NCBI GenBank assembly: GCA_964495575.1
Contig: CAZBVS010000015.1
Coordinates: 1 to 13,575 of the forward strand
DNA from: DATGCT01 sp964495575
GTDB taxonomy: Bacteria; Patescibacteriota; Minisyncoccia; UBA6257; GWB1-50-10
DNA: 13,575 nucleotides
Direction: 5' to 3'
Shown: positions 1 through 6,961 of the stretch, piece by piece
Numbering within the stretch: the first letter of the stretch is position 1
Layout of the letters: the number at the start of each line of letters is the position of its first letter
Notes under the pieces: generated by a model
What the model saw: only the letters and a program-made list of their open reading frames with translations
Database searches by the model: none
What the model was told of the DNA's origin: nothing
Program-made: the position numbers and the translations under genes

Positions 1-648
1 CCCCGCAAGGGTTGTTGAGGCAAGTTGCTCGTAAGTGGCAAATCTTAAAGTGTCGCCAACAGAATAGTTTGGTGTAGAGCTGGCTCTTGGTAAGTTGTCA
101 GCATCAAAGGTTTTTACTCCAGTAATGTATTGAGATGAGTCCTTGTCTACATACTGCTCGGTAAGATAATGGTCATCGTTTGAAATGATGATTTTCTCCC
201 CGATAGCGTGGGTGTTGATGTTGTCCGTAACTTGTGCGTTTTCTGTAAATGAAAGCCCTCGGTTTATCACTGTCCACTCCAGAGTGCTATCGGTTGTGGT
301 TGCTACCGCTGATACAGATATTTTCTCCATATTATCTGCCCCGGGGTTAATTGTAATCACGGCGAAGTCCCCTAACTTAGCAGATGTAAGGGTTGTGCCG
401 TCTCCTGCCGTGGTAGGTGAGGTTTCAAAGGTTGATTCGCTTCCACCTTCTGAAAGTCTTGTTAAAAGTTTACCGACATAGTTTGTTGGTCTAAAACCTA
501 ATGAGCGGACTTGTTCTGTTTGAGATGATACAATGTCCACCTTTTGCTCTAAATCTTCTATATAAGCTACTGAACCCCCAAGGATACCTCCTAAGAGTAA
601 GCTTCCGACTACTATGAGGGTTGTTATTGTTGAAAATGCTTTATTCAT
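1..648 (-). CDS. Membrane-anchored tail-fibre-like protein (5' part, runs off left edge)
   Basis: An open frame starts at ATG 648 and stays open for 216 codons to base 1, so the C-terminus is outside the window. Residues about 5-30 form one hydrophobic segment (signal anchor, rich in L, V, G), followed by a short heptad-like stretch (YIEDLEQKVDIVSSQTEQV). Residues about 80-140 resemble the small beta domain common in phage fibres and tail proteins (NMEKISVSAVA, then VINRGLSF). After that comes a fibre-type segment (HYLTEQYVDKDSSQYITG, then VKTF). The gene follows the tail hub with only the promoter-like element 649-683 between them, where receptor-binding proteins are usually encoded. A membrane anchor on a fibre is odd. 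It could instead be a phage-encoded surface protein of the infected cell. Fibre-like identity is probable; function is inferred. Confidence 0.72.
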   Translation of the reverse strand, partial: MNKAFSTITTLIVVGSLLLGGILGGSVAYIEDLEQKVDIVSSQTEQVRSLGFRPTNYVGKLLTRLSEGGSESTFETSPTTAGDGTTLTSAKLGDFAVITINPGADNMEKISVSAVATTTDSTLEWTVINRGLSFTENAQVTDNINTHAIGEKIIISNDDHYLTEQYVDKDSSQYITGVKTFDADNLPRASSTPNYSVGDTLRFATYEQLASTTLAG

Positions 649-683
649 ACTTTATTGATAATGTAAATTTTGTTTTTCCGCAA
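649..683 (-). promoter_or_regulatory. Promoter-like 35-bp repeat, copy 1 (fibre gene)
   Basis: On the minus strand TTGCGG (683-678), a 17-base spacer ending in ATTTACAT, TATCAA (660-655), then TAAAGT and the ATG at 648. The element begins directly after the stop codon of the tail-hub gene and ends directly before the fibre start. It shares TTGCGGA, ATTTACATTA and AATnAAGT at identical spacing with copies at 7035-7069 and 9755-9789. The -35/-10 reading is inference; the repeat is visible directly. Confidence 0.6.
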
Positions 684-2477
684 CTATATTAAACGACTAT
701 CTTGTGCGTAATGACCTGCTTCGACAGGAGCAAAGCCAACGTGAGAGATTAAAAATGTCCCTCCATCTGTTTCTGACTCAAAGGAAACTTGTATATCATT
801 CCAGCGATAATCAACTCCGATATCAAGATAAACTAAGAATTGTTTGAGTTCGCTAACTTCTTCTAATGATGCTCCAATAGGATTTGTCCCCATCTGGAAT
901 GCTCCGATGTAGTTTAATGGGTTGGAAGATACATAGTCTCCATCTGAGTCTATTGTTTTTGTTACCGTTCCTAAAAATCCTGCGTTGTATAATACCTCTA
1001 CATCAATTTCTGTTCCGTCTTTTATATATCCTTTTACAGCTATCTTACTTGATTGTTTTGTTTGAAATGGATCTTTATAGTTTATTCTTTGAGTTACGTA
1101 TCTAATCGTGCGAGGGGCTCCATCGTTTTGAAAAGTGTCAAAACCTTTAAATGAATTCATTGAAAATGAGTTCCCAAAATATAATTCATTGTCTAATATA
1201 CTCCAATCCGACACAGGCCAATCAAACTTTAAAATACCCGCTTCTTGAACATTGTCGGTGTTATTAAAGAATTCCAACCCTATAACGATATCGTTTGCTG
1301 ACTGGTCGCTATCAGACTTACAAGCCATCAAAACTAAATCTTCTTTTTTAAAGTAAACTGTTGACGCCTCGTCAAACACATAATCCTTGACAGTTGGAAG
1401 CACATCTCTTGTAATAGTGCGGTTTCCTACCTTTTCTGTGCCAATTATGTTAGATAAAGCCTGAATTCCTGTTTTGTTGGCAAAATACACCTCATCATTG
1501 ACTCTAAATACTGATTGTGGTGATATACAACCTTGCCCCGGGGAAAAGAATACTTGAGAGTAAACTGGAGCTTTTGTTGTTGATGTTGGATAGGTAAAGT
1601 TGAAAAGTACTCCTCCGTCCTCCCCTAATATCACAATGTTGTCATCTTTTTCTGATAATCCTGTTATTTTACCACCAATGTTCAACACCTTTTCCACACC
1701 TGAGTCCGTTTTGTTTGAACCTCCCGTGAATGTTAGTGCATCACCCTCGTCGGAATAATCAAGGTTAGTGGGGTTGCTTGGCTGTCCTGCTATCCATAGA
1801 CGGTTTTTGGCAGTTAAGAGTATATTCCCTTTAGTTACACTTGAATAAGTTGAATCGTCTGCTGCTTGGGCTACTCCATCATCTGCTCCATCGGAGGCGT
1901 GAGCTGAAGACACAGTAAAGGTTGTAGCAGTCTTAGCGGTATAGGCAATCTCTGTGCCGTTATAGATTATTGTTCCCGTTGCTGGAAAATCAGAAGTATC
2001 TTCTACATTTATCGTTGAATCCCCTGCTGTAACGGCTGATGTAAGTCTAGTAGTCGCCCCAGTCCAGACACTCATATTTTCCACCCCATTACAAAATATC
2101 ATCTGGTTGTTGGAGGTAGAGTTAAACTCTGTAAAATCCATTATTTTGTCTGTAGTAAGACCTGTAAGTAGGGTATACCATTCTTCGTTTGTGGTGTCAT
2201 ACCATTCCAGGGTCCCTTCTGAGCCGTCATCACGAACCCGCACCATACGCTGTTTGCCGTCGTTTCTGTTATAGGTGTATTGGGAGGTTATGCTTCCTTG
2301 GTTAGTATCTCGAGTTCCTATTAAGGAATATCCTTTAGCTCCCTGAAAGTTAGATCCGTTTATGCGGACATTCTTTAAGTTAGGTGATTTCCCATAAGGT
2401 AAGTCATCAGAATCTAAGGCAGTATACCAACCTTTGAATTTATCTAATATTTTCCAGTTATCAGTTCGTATTGCCAT
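684..2477 (-). CDS. Podovirus-type tail hub/nozzle, beta-propeller-like (P22 gp10-like position)
   Basis: 597 residues. The start SPNLKNVRINGSNFQGAKGY (31-50) and the repeated strand-turn pattern across the protein (QMIFCNGVENMSVWTG, NRLWIAG, NIVILGEDGG, EVYFANKTGIQALS) are typical of the propeller-rich nozzle/hub proteins of short-tailed phages. These cap the portal-adaptor channel and hold DNA in. Residues about 142-208 look like an inserted small beta domain (TSAVTAGDSTINVEDTSDFP). The start overlaps the stop of the adaptor gene (TAATG), preceded by GAGG two bases upstream, so the two are probably translationally coupled. In P22 the order is adaptor gp4, hub gp10, needle gp26; here the next gene is a fibre-like protein. 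Assignment rests on position and sequence style, not an alignment. Confidence 0.65.
   Translation of the reverse strand: MAIRTDNWKILDKFKGWYTALDSDDLPYGKSPNLKNVRINGSNFQGAKGYSLIGTRDTNQGSITSQYTYNRNDGKQRMVRVRDDGSEGTLEWYDTTNEEWYTLLTGLTTDKIMDFTEFNSTSNNQMIFCNGVENMSVWTGATTRLTSAVTAGDSTINVEDTSDFPATGTIIYNGTEIAYTAKTATTFTVSSAHASDGADDGVAQAADDSTYSSVTKGNILLTAKNRLWIAGQPSNPTNLDYSDEGDALTFTGGSNKTDSGVEKVLNIGGKITGLSEKDDNIVILGEDGGVLFNFTYPTSTTKAPVYSQVFFSPGQGCISPQSVFRVNDEVYFANKTGIQALSNIIGTEKVGNRTITRDVLPTVKDYVFDEASTVYFKKEDLVLMACKSDSDQSANDIVIGLEFFNNTDNVQEAGILKFDWPVSDWSILDNELYFGNSFSMNSFKGFDTFQNDGAPRTIRYVTQRINYKDPFQTKQSSKIAVKGYIKDGTEIDVEVLYNAGFLGTVTKTIDSDGDYVSSNPLNYIGAFQMGTNPIGASLEEVSELKQFLVYLDIGVDYRWNDIQVSFESETDGGTFLISHVGFAPVEAGHYAQDSRLI
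1854..2054 (-). other. Inserted small beta domain within the tail hub
   Basis: Codons about 142-208 of the tail-hub gene encode an S/T/D/A-rich module (TTRLTSAVTAGDSTINVEDT, then YNGTEIAYTAKTATTFTVSS). It interrupts the propeller-like pattern between an aromatic WTG and the resumed NRLWIAG strand. This type of module (adTtInV...FP..G.i.y.gtei.Yt) recurs in phage fibres, and a related pattern occurs in the fibre-like protein at 1-648. Boundaries are by eye. Confidence 0.45.
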
Positions 2478-3667
2478 TACCTCATAAATTTAAGCTTTCT
2501 TATCGGTCTTCTGGTTTTTACACCTTTCTCGTTCATGAGTTGTTGTCTTAAGGTAAAGTAATTATCTTTAGCATCTGTCATATCAGACTCTCTTTGTCCA
2601 CCTTGAATTTTATTTAATCGGTAAGAAGCTCCTTCTACGATAACGTTGGAGAAATCGTCGTCTACTAAATACTCGTCCAAACTTACGTTTGTATCATTGA
2701 AAGTTGTTTTTTTGTTGTCATCGGAGTCATAAACCATAGATTCAGCAAAATAAGTGAGCGTCATCGTTTCAGTTTTAGATACTCTTATGTCATCTATTCT
2801 AAAGTCAGTATCAGTTGTTGAAGAAGAGTAATTTATTGAAAGTTTGAGATAATCTATGTTTTCAACGTCCGGGGTTCCTGTTTCTGTTGAATCCTCCCAT
2901 TTGAAAGCGAATAAGTTCCAACCTGTCTGTAAATCGCCTTTTAATGGGGTCTGTTCAGCTTTCTCCCAGTAGTTTGCTGAAGATGAGCCCCATTGTAGGG
3001 TAATGTTAGAAAAGTCGCTTATAGTTGGAAGATAGACCCAAACTAACCAGTATGAGTTGTTTTTAAATCCTTCCAAATCTTGAGCTGTAAAATCATCGTT
3101 CTCAACTGATATTTGAGTTCCTGCTGAAACATCTAGATTAAGACAGCCATCACCTTGTTTGTAAACCACCTCATCTAAAGTAAGATTTGAACCATCGTCT
3201 TTTGCTTCCCAAGTTCCGTTGGCTGTAAGTGAATCGCAGTTATGAACTCGTTTAGCTGTAGATTGAGGATAGTTGACAATTAACGTGTCTCCATCTATAG
3301 CATATTCGTTTATATATTTATCATTGTTGATGTGTCGTCTTACATCTTTTGCTTGAAAATAATTGAAAATATCGTGTCCTTCGTCATTTAATCTTAACTG
3401 ATAAGGGTTTTTAAAATCTGAGACGGTAGTTGACCCGTCTTTATCTAAGGTGGTAGCCCCTATGTAGTCTTTAATAGAATATTCGTGAACTCCACCTATG
3501 TATTCAAAATCTACCTCTGTTCTAAGAGGTTTCCAGTCCGCAAGGTTTTGTAAATCTCTTAACACCCAGTTTACAGCACGAGTTCTTTTAGAGTTACCTA
3601 AAGTTCCCGTCGCTGAGTTACGGATAATGTCATTTATTTCATTGAATAAATCTGATAGTTTTATCAT
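2477..3667 (-). CDS. Head-to-tail adaptor (P22 gp4 / T7 gp11-like role) with inserted jelly-roll domain
   Basis: 396 residues. The N-terminal helical part (LFNEINDIIRN, then RTRAVNWVLRDLQNLADW, residues 7-45) matches the first helices of portal-bound adaptor proteins of short-tailed phages. The C-terminal part (about 300-396) returns to this fold and ends in a basic tail. Residues about 138-300 form a separate all-beta block resembling a carbohydrate-binding-type jelly roll: KQGDGCLNLDV, YWLVWVYLP, ITLQWGSSSANYW, TGWNLFAFKW, DYLKLSINY, FRIDDIRVSK. The start ATG overlaps the stop of the 85-residue gene (ATGA). The next gene is the hub, so adaptor is the fitting role. Usual adaptors are about 160-200 residues; the insertion explains the doubled length. 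Confidence 0.65.
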   Translation of the reverse strand: MIKLSDLFNEINDIIRNSATGTLGNSKRTRAVNWVLRDLQNLADWKPLRTEVDFEYIGGVHEYSIKDYIGATTLDKDGSTTVSDFKNPYQLRLNDEGHDIFNYFQAKDVRRHINNDKYINEYAIDGDTLIVNYPQSTAKRVHNCDSLTANGTWEAKDDGSNLTLDEVVYKQGDGCLNLDVSAGTQISVENDDFTAQDLEGFKNNSYWLVWVYLPTISDFSNITLQWGSSSANYWEKAEQTPLKGDLQTGWNLFAFKWEDSTETGTPDVENIDYLKLSINYSSSTTDTDFRIDDIRVSKTETMTLTYFAESMVYDSDDNKKTTFNDTNVSLDEYLVDDDFSNVIVEGASYRLNKIQGGQRESDMTDAKDNYFTLRQQLMNEKGVKTRRPIRKLKFMR

Positions 3668-3921
3668 TTTTTTATATTTAAGCTGACTGAATCGTCAACT
3701 GCCTTTAATAGTAATGATTGGAATTGACTTGTAACTTGTGTATTTGCTTCTAGAGCTTTTGTCATCTTTCTTTGAACCTCAACTTGGGTATTAATCGATT
3801 GCTGAACCTGGGTATAAGAGTCTGTTGCTATCGAGACCAAACCTTGAACCGCTATTACTGCTATAACCGTTGTTCCTATAGCTACAAGCGTTTTAGGGTC
3901 TTTCATTATCTCTTTCCACAT
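3664..3921 (-). CDS. Small single-membrane-span protein with amphipathic C-terminus
   Basis: 85 residues, family not recognised. A short N-terminal stretch (MWKEIMKDPK) is followed by one predicted membrane helix at about 11-32 (TLVAIGTTVIAVIAVQGLVS). Then comes a Gln/Thr-rich helical stretch (YTQVQQSINTQVEVQRKM, 36-53) likely to form a coiled coil. The gene starts one base after the stop of the 122-residue gene and overlaps the adaptor start by four bases. It lies in the late operon between capsid and tail genes. It could be an accessory virion or membrane protein, or a holin/spanin-type lysis factor. A holin usually has more than one span here, and no endolysin is seen nearby, so function is left open. 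Confidence 0.65.
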   Translation of the reverse strand: MWKEIMKDPKTLVAIGTTVIAVIAVQGLVSIATDSYTQVQQSINTQVEVQRKMTKALEANTQVTSQFQSLLLKAVDDSVSLNIKK

Positions 3922-3922
3922 A

Positions 3923-4291
3923 TTACTTGTAGCTTATAGAAACAGTTGATGTAGTGTCTGCGATACCGTATACCGACCCGACATATAGATTATCGCTGTC
4001 AATTTGATAACAGTGGTTGCTTGTTGAAGAAGCATAGATTGGTATTCCTGCGTTTAAGCTAGCTGAGTCTGAAAGAGAAAGCCATACCTGAGAACCTGTT
4101 TGGTTACAAATCTTGGCATATCGTCTTACAGCACTAGCATCAAGGAGTTTTGTAGAAGTCATACCTACTGAAGAGGTGCTGTTAGTAACACTTGAGAAAG
4201 TGTTATTACCTCCTAAAGGTTTAGCTTCTAAGCTAATTCCAAACAGAACTATTAAGACTAGTAATAAGATTATTGTTATATTTTGTTTCAT
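3923..4291 (-). CDS. Exported small beta protein with signal peptide (virion-domain-like)
   Basis: 122 residues. Residues 5-22 are a hydrophobic signal segment (ITIILLLVLIVLFGIS); cleavage after LEA-K24 is plausible. PLGG follows at 25-28. Residues about 34-122 resemble a domain often found in phage structural proteins: STKLLDASAVRRYAKICNQ, VWLSLSDSA, AGIPIYA, NLYVGSVYGIA, ending in a VSISYK strand. Two cysteines (62, 94) in the exported part could form a disulfide. The neighbouring 135-residue protein has the same layout: membrane segment, PLGG at residue 26, two cysteines. A virion-type domain behind a signal peptide is unusual. It may be a surface-displayed protein or a virion component that passes the membrane. 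Confidence 0.68.
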   Translation of the reverse strand: MKQNITIILLLVLIVLFGISLEAKPLGGNNTFSSVTNSTSSVGMTSTKLLDASAVRRYAKICNQTGSQVWLSLSDSASLNAGIPIYASSTSNHCYQIDSDNLYVGSVYGIADTTSTVSISYK

Positions 4292-4310
4292 AATTAATTT
4301 AGTTTAAAAT

Positions 4311-4330
4311 CCCCGCCCCCTAAGACGGGG
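4311..4330 (-). terminator. GC-rich hairpin, weak intrinsic terminator
   Basis: On the minus strand CCCCG (4330-4326) pairs with CGGGG (4315-4311) across a 10-base loop TCTTAGGGGG. The hairpin is followed by ATTTTAAAC. It lies 7 bases after the stop of the 135-residue gene and before the 122-residue gene. The U-run is only four, so partial read-through is expected and would trim expression of the downstream tail genes relative to capsid. Confidence 0.5.
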
Positions 4331-4337
4331 AATTTGT

Positions 4338-4745
4338 TTACTGACAAACTGAAGGTTTTGTAGTAGTAGCTGTAATTGAACTACTTGTCACAGTTACGTA
4401 AACAGGGTTTCCGCTTACGCTGTGTCCTACAATTATACAGCCTGTAGCACTGTCTCCTACAACAAGCGTAGTGCTTGCTGAACCAGATACAGTGGCTTTA
4501 TCGCTGTTAACGGTTAAATCATCTCCTACAGTCAAAGTACTTGAAAAAGTACCTGAGTCTGAGGTAATTGTTCCGTCAACATTTCCACTTCCATCGATAA
4601 CAGCTGTTCCATCGACTTGATAACCGCCAGATGTATCAACTATATCGAAATTAGTGGTTCCACCTAAAGGTGATCCGCTAAATATTAGATAACCAGCAAT
4701 TAAACCGATAACCAATGATATTACGATTGTAAGAATTTTTTTCAT
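4338..4745 (-). CDS. Signal-anchored Ser/Thr-rich fibre-like small protein
   Basis: 135 residues. Residues 4-22 are a membrane segment (ILTIVISLVIGLIAGYLIF), then PLGG at 26-29. The rest is low-complexity beta-type sequence like fibre shafts and chaperone-endosialidase stems: VDGTAVIDGSGNVDGTITSD, GTFSSTLTVGDDLTVNS. The C-terminus ends ITATTTKPSVCQ; cysteines 103 and 134 could pair. The gene lies just after the capsid gene's hairpin and before a weak terminator. The style recalls proteins from Patescibacteria metagenomes (memory, not a search). It may be a surface-exposed decoration, a pilin-like or adhesin-like protein, or a host-surface modifier. Confidence 0.62.
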   Translation of the reverse strand: MKKILTIVISLVIGLIAGYLIFSGSPLGGTTNFDIVDTSGGYQVDGTAVIDGSGNVDGTITSDSGTFSSTLTVGDDLTVNSDKATVSGSASTTLVVGDSATGCIIVGHSVSGNPVYVTVTSSSITATTTKPSVCQ

Positions 4746-4765
4746 GGTTGTGTTTTAGTTTAAGT

Positions 4766-4789
4766 GGTAGGGAGCCGAAGCTCCCCACC
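4766..4789 (-). promoter_or_regulatory. UUCG-capped hairpin after the capsid gene (mRNA stabiliser/processing)
   Basis: On the minus strand a 10-bp stem, GGTGGGGAGC (4789-4780) with GCTCCCTACC (4775-4766), is closed by a C(UUCG)G tetraloop. One pair is G-U on this strand but would be A-C on the other, so the structure belongs to the minus-strand transcript. It starts 10 bases after the capsid stop codon. No U-run follows, so it is more likely a 3'-end stabiliser of the abundant capsid message than a terminator. Confidence 0.6.
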
Positions 4790-4799
4790 GTTAGTTATC

Positions 4800-5738
4800 T
4801 TATGAAGCGTCCGGGTGGTAACCTACGATACCTTCGTAAGATATTGCACCGTAAACTTCACGGAATCGACCTCTGTAGACGGAGTCTCCATTTTCCTGGT
4901 AATCACCAGAAAGCATCTTAGTTTCGATTGGCACACGAACCCATCTCATAATTGAGTGTTCGCCTGACAATAAGAACCAAGCATTGTCGTTTCCGCCAGC
5001 TGCAGCACCTAGGTAAGGGGACTGATAAACTTTCAATCCATACTTAGAGCTGTATACGTTCTTGTCATTGTTGGCAGTACCAGAACGTAGTTCTGATTCT
5101 GTTACCTCAACGGCAGTCTTGTATAGAGCTGGTGGTACAAGGAGTACCTTTGCTTCATGTCCGACCACGTCACCTGCCTGATCTTTCTGCTCCATAAGAG
5201 CAGTGATGGCGGTGTTAAGAGAACTTTCGTCAAATGTACTATCAATAAGGTTATCAATAGTATCACCGTGTAAGTTCTGGTGGCTAGATGAAAGCAAAGT
5301 TATTCCATCTGAAGTGATAGTAGAAGAGGCAGCATTCCTGAAGATTGCCATAGCATTACGCTGTTGGGTAATTCTACCTTTGTTACCCATATTTCTGACC
5401 ATGTTGCGAACAACGCTAAATTGTTCGTCTTCCATGAACTCTTCTGAAATGTTGACCTTTTTAGTGTACTTAGACACTGAGAAGGTGATTTTGTCGTTTA
5501 CGCGAGGTGTGTCACCTTTATACTCTTCCTGTTCTGCGGTTTCCTCCCAAAGACCAACGCCTTTGAAATTCTCCATAATAACCGCAGCCCTGTCAGTGTT
5601 GTCCTGTATGAACACGTCTGAGGTGTCCTGAGTAGCAACTTCTGGTCCAGGTGGAAGATTAAACTTCTGGTAGAAAACTTTGTCCAAAGCGGCCTTAACC
5701 ACATTTGGATTCATACCTGATGTCAATCCTGTTTTCAT
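4800..5738 (-). CDS. Major capsid protein (HK97 fold, Mu gpT-like)
   Basis: 312 residues, a usual length for a compact HK97-fold coat protein. It forms the icosahedral shell with the scaffold and decoration proteins encoded just upstream. Diagnostic stretches: KYTKKVNISEEFMEDEQFSV (90-109), then VVRNMVRNMGNKGRITQQRN, a P-domain-like helix; GITLLSSSHQN; VLLVPPALYKTAVEV; and the C-terminal strands WVRVPIETKMLSGDY and RFREVYGAISYEGIVGYHP. This pattern matches the gpT-type major head subunit. No Shine-Dalgarno is visible before ATG 5738. The stop is followed by a stable hairpin, which fits high expression. No N-terminal delta domain is obvious, consistent with a separate scaffold gene. Confidence 0.85.
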   Translation of the reverse strand: MKTGLTSGMNPNVVKAALDKVFYQKFNLPPGPEVATQDTSDVFIQDNTDRAAVIMENFKGVGLWEETAEQEEYKGDTPRVNDKITFSVSKYTKKVNISEEFMEDEQFSVVRNMVRNMGNKGRITQQRNAMAIFRNAASSTITSDGITLLSSSHQNLHGDTIDNLIDSTFDESSLNTAITALMEQKDQAGDVVGHEAKVLLVPPALYKTAVEVTESELRSGTANNDKNVYSSKYGLKVYQSPYLGAAAGGNDNAWFLLSGEHSIMRWVRVPIETKMLSGDYQENGDSVYRGRFREVYGAISYEGIVGYHPDAS

Positions 5739-5750
5739 ATTGGGTTATTG

Positions 5751-6266
5751 TTAAGAAATTTCATTGCCGTGAAGGGTAGCACCTGGCTTTACAGTGAAGT
5801 CTAGAGTTCCTTTGTCGATGTCTCCATCAACAACTACTAGACCGTGTACGTCAGGGTCATCGCCTTCGTCTTCATCTACAGTGAAATCAGTACCGTCGTA
5901 ATCAAAGGTTACAGAATCATTTAAGATTGCCCGCAACTCTGCGTCGGTATCAATATTTGTAGATGTATTGGCCTTTGCACGGAAAATAGTTTCGCCTGGC
6001 TGTGCAACATAAACGTTGACAGTTCCGGCAGCAGAAGCAGTTTCTGTGGACTCGCTCTGTGCAATCCCGACGAATCGGTCTGTGCCGATTTCTGGGTCAC
6101 CGTTAGCACAAAGAATAACGTAGTTGTTCTCTGTTCCACCAACCTTTACAGGTTCCCCTGCTTTAATAGTAGCTGATGGGCTAGATGGTGCGGAGTTTCG
6201 GTCTTCTACACGAAACTCTCTTACAGGAGCGTTTCCTTTTACTATCTCTATATCTGCTTTACTCAT
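5751..6266 (-). CDS. Capsid decoration/cement-like protein
   Basis: 171 residues, acidic. The N-terminal half has a beta pattern typical of head-decoration proteins encoded next to coat genes: ATIKAGEPVKVG (33-44), NNYVILCANGDP, RFVGIAQSES, GTVNVYVAQPGETIFRAKA. The C-terminal half is Asp/Gly-rich (VDEDEGDDPDVHGLVVVDGD). It lies between the scaffold-like gene and the coat gene with short spacers (20 and 12 bases). The leader holds GCGGAAAAAC 5 bases before ATG but no clear Shine-Dalgarno. Role inferred from position and composition; a fibre-like head protein is the alternative. Confidence 0.62.
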   Translation of the reverse strand: MSKADIEIVKGNAPVREFRVEDRNSAPSSPSATIKAGEPVKVGGTENNYVILCANGDPEIGTDRFVGIAQSESTETASAAGTVNVYVAQPGETIFRAKANTSTNIDTDAELRAILNDSVTFDYDGTDFTVDEDEGDDPDVHGLVVVDGDIDKGTLDFTVKPGATLHGNEIS

Positions 6267-6286
6267 TTTAAGTTTTTCCGCTTAAA

Positions 6287-6886
6287 TTATTCCTCAACAG
6301 CTTCGCTAATATCTTCTTCGTCCACACCCATAGACTTTGCAAATCTCTTCTCTTTAGCATTTAGTCTGACTTTTTTAGAGGTTTCTCCACTTACATCTCC
6401 TCCTGAACCTATATCAACTTCTTGATCGGTAAATTGAGACATAGCCTCTTTTTTACCTTTTTCAATTAGTTCTTTCTCTCGTTGTTCACGAACAGAAGGT
6501 AGTGTGTTGTAAGCATCTTCCATCTTTTGATAGATTAATTCGTCATCTTCTTCGCCAGTAAGCTTAACTTTATCACGAAAGGATTTCCATTCTTCATCAG
6601 AAATCTCCTTATCGCTATTAAACTTACGAATAGCTTTCTTCTTATCTCGGTTGAAGACGACTTTTTCAACCTCATCGATGTTAGCTTCACCATCGAGACT
6701 TCGCTCACTCTTGGAACCAACTTGTTCTCGAAGAGATTCATTTTCCTCTTCAAGGGTTTCAACTTTTTCCCTAAGCTTTGCGAAGTTTTTGTCCTTGTCA
6801 TCCTCTTGGGTTTCGACTTTACTCTCATCTGACTCAGACGAGCTGGACGAGTTCTCTTTTACGTCCTCTTTGTCTTTTTTAGACAT
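6287..6886 (-). CDS. Scaffold-like head assembly protein
   Basis: 199 residues, very rich in Lys, Glu, Asp and Ser. The N-terminus is a disordered Ser/Glu stretch, then a coiled coil at about 35-60 (FAKLREKVETLEEENESLRE). The middle is helical (AIRKFNSDKEISDEEWKSFR). A basic C-terminal segment ends KEKRFAKSMGVDEEDISEAV, the form of helical tail by which scaffolds bind coat protein. Location just upstream of decoration and coat genes matches P22 gp8 and similar scaffolds. The gene is preceded by the 170-base structured non-coding region and has no visible Shine-Dalgarno (GTTCGTAAATT before ATG), so its translation or transcription may be controlled by that leader. Confidence 0.7.
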   Translation of the reverse strand: MSKKDKEDVKENSSSSSESDESKVETQEDDKDKNFAKLREKVETLEEENESLREQVGSKSERSLDGEANIDEVEKVVFNRDKKKAIRKFNSDKEISDEEWKSFRDKVKLTGEEDDELIYQKMEDAYNTLPSVREQREKELIEKGKKEAMSQFTDQEVDIGSGGDVSGETSKKVRLNAKEKRFAKSMGVDEEDISEAVEE

Positions 6887-6915
6887 AATTTACGAACGAT
6901 TTATTTGTTAACTGC

Positions 6916-6933
6916 AGGTTTCGACGAAAACCT
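6916..6933 (-). promoter_or_regulatory. Second leader hairpin upstream of scaffold gene
   Basis: AGGTTT (6933-6928) pairs with AAACCT (6921-6916) across a TCGTCG loop on the minus strand. It lies between the terminator-like hairpin and the scaffold start 30 bases downstream. No U-run follows. Possible role in mRNA stability or ribosome access; only the pairing is seen. Confidence 0.4.
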
Positions 6934-6936
6934 ACG

Positions 6937-6961
6937 AAAAATAGCATCCTCTTCGGATGCT
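6937..6961 (-). terminator. Intrinsic terminator-like hairpin in the capsid leader
   Basis: On the minus strand AGCATCC (6961-6955) pairs with GGATGCT (6949-6943) across the loop GAAGA. TATTTTT follows (6943-6937). Seven pairs plus a U-rich tract make a fair intrinsic terminator. It sits about 75-100 bases after the promoter-like repeat and 50 bases before the scaffold start, i.e. in attenuator position. Confidence 0.6.

Noticed and set aside
3664..3921. Holin call for the 85-residue membrane protein
   Set aside because: Only one membrane span and no endolysin or spanin gene nearby; left as unknown membrane protein.
5203..5631. 142-codon plus-strand ORF opposite the major capsid gene
   Set aside because: It mirrors the coat gene on the other strand, has no recognisable protein pattern and no ribosome site. 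It is a shadow.
6272..6281. GCGGAAAAAC before the decoration gene, identical to part of promoter-like copy 1
   Set aside because: Only this 10-base part is shared; ATTTACATTA and the TTG are missing and the spacing to ATG differs, so it is not counted as a fourth copy of the 35-bp repeat.
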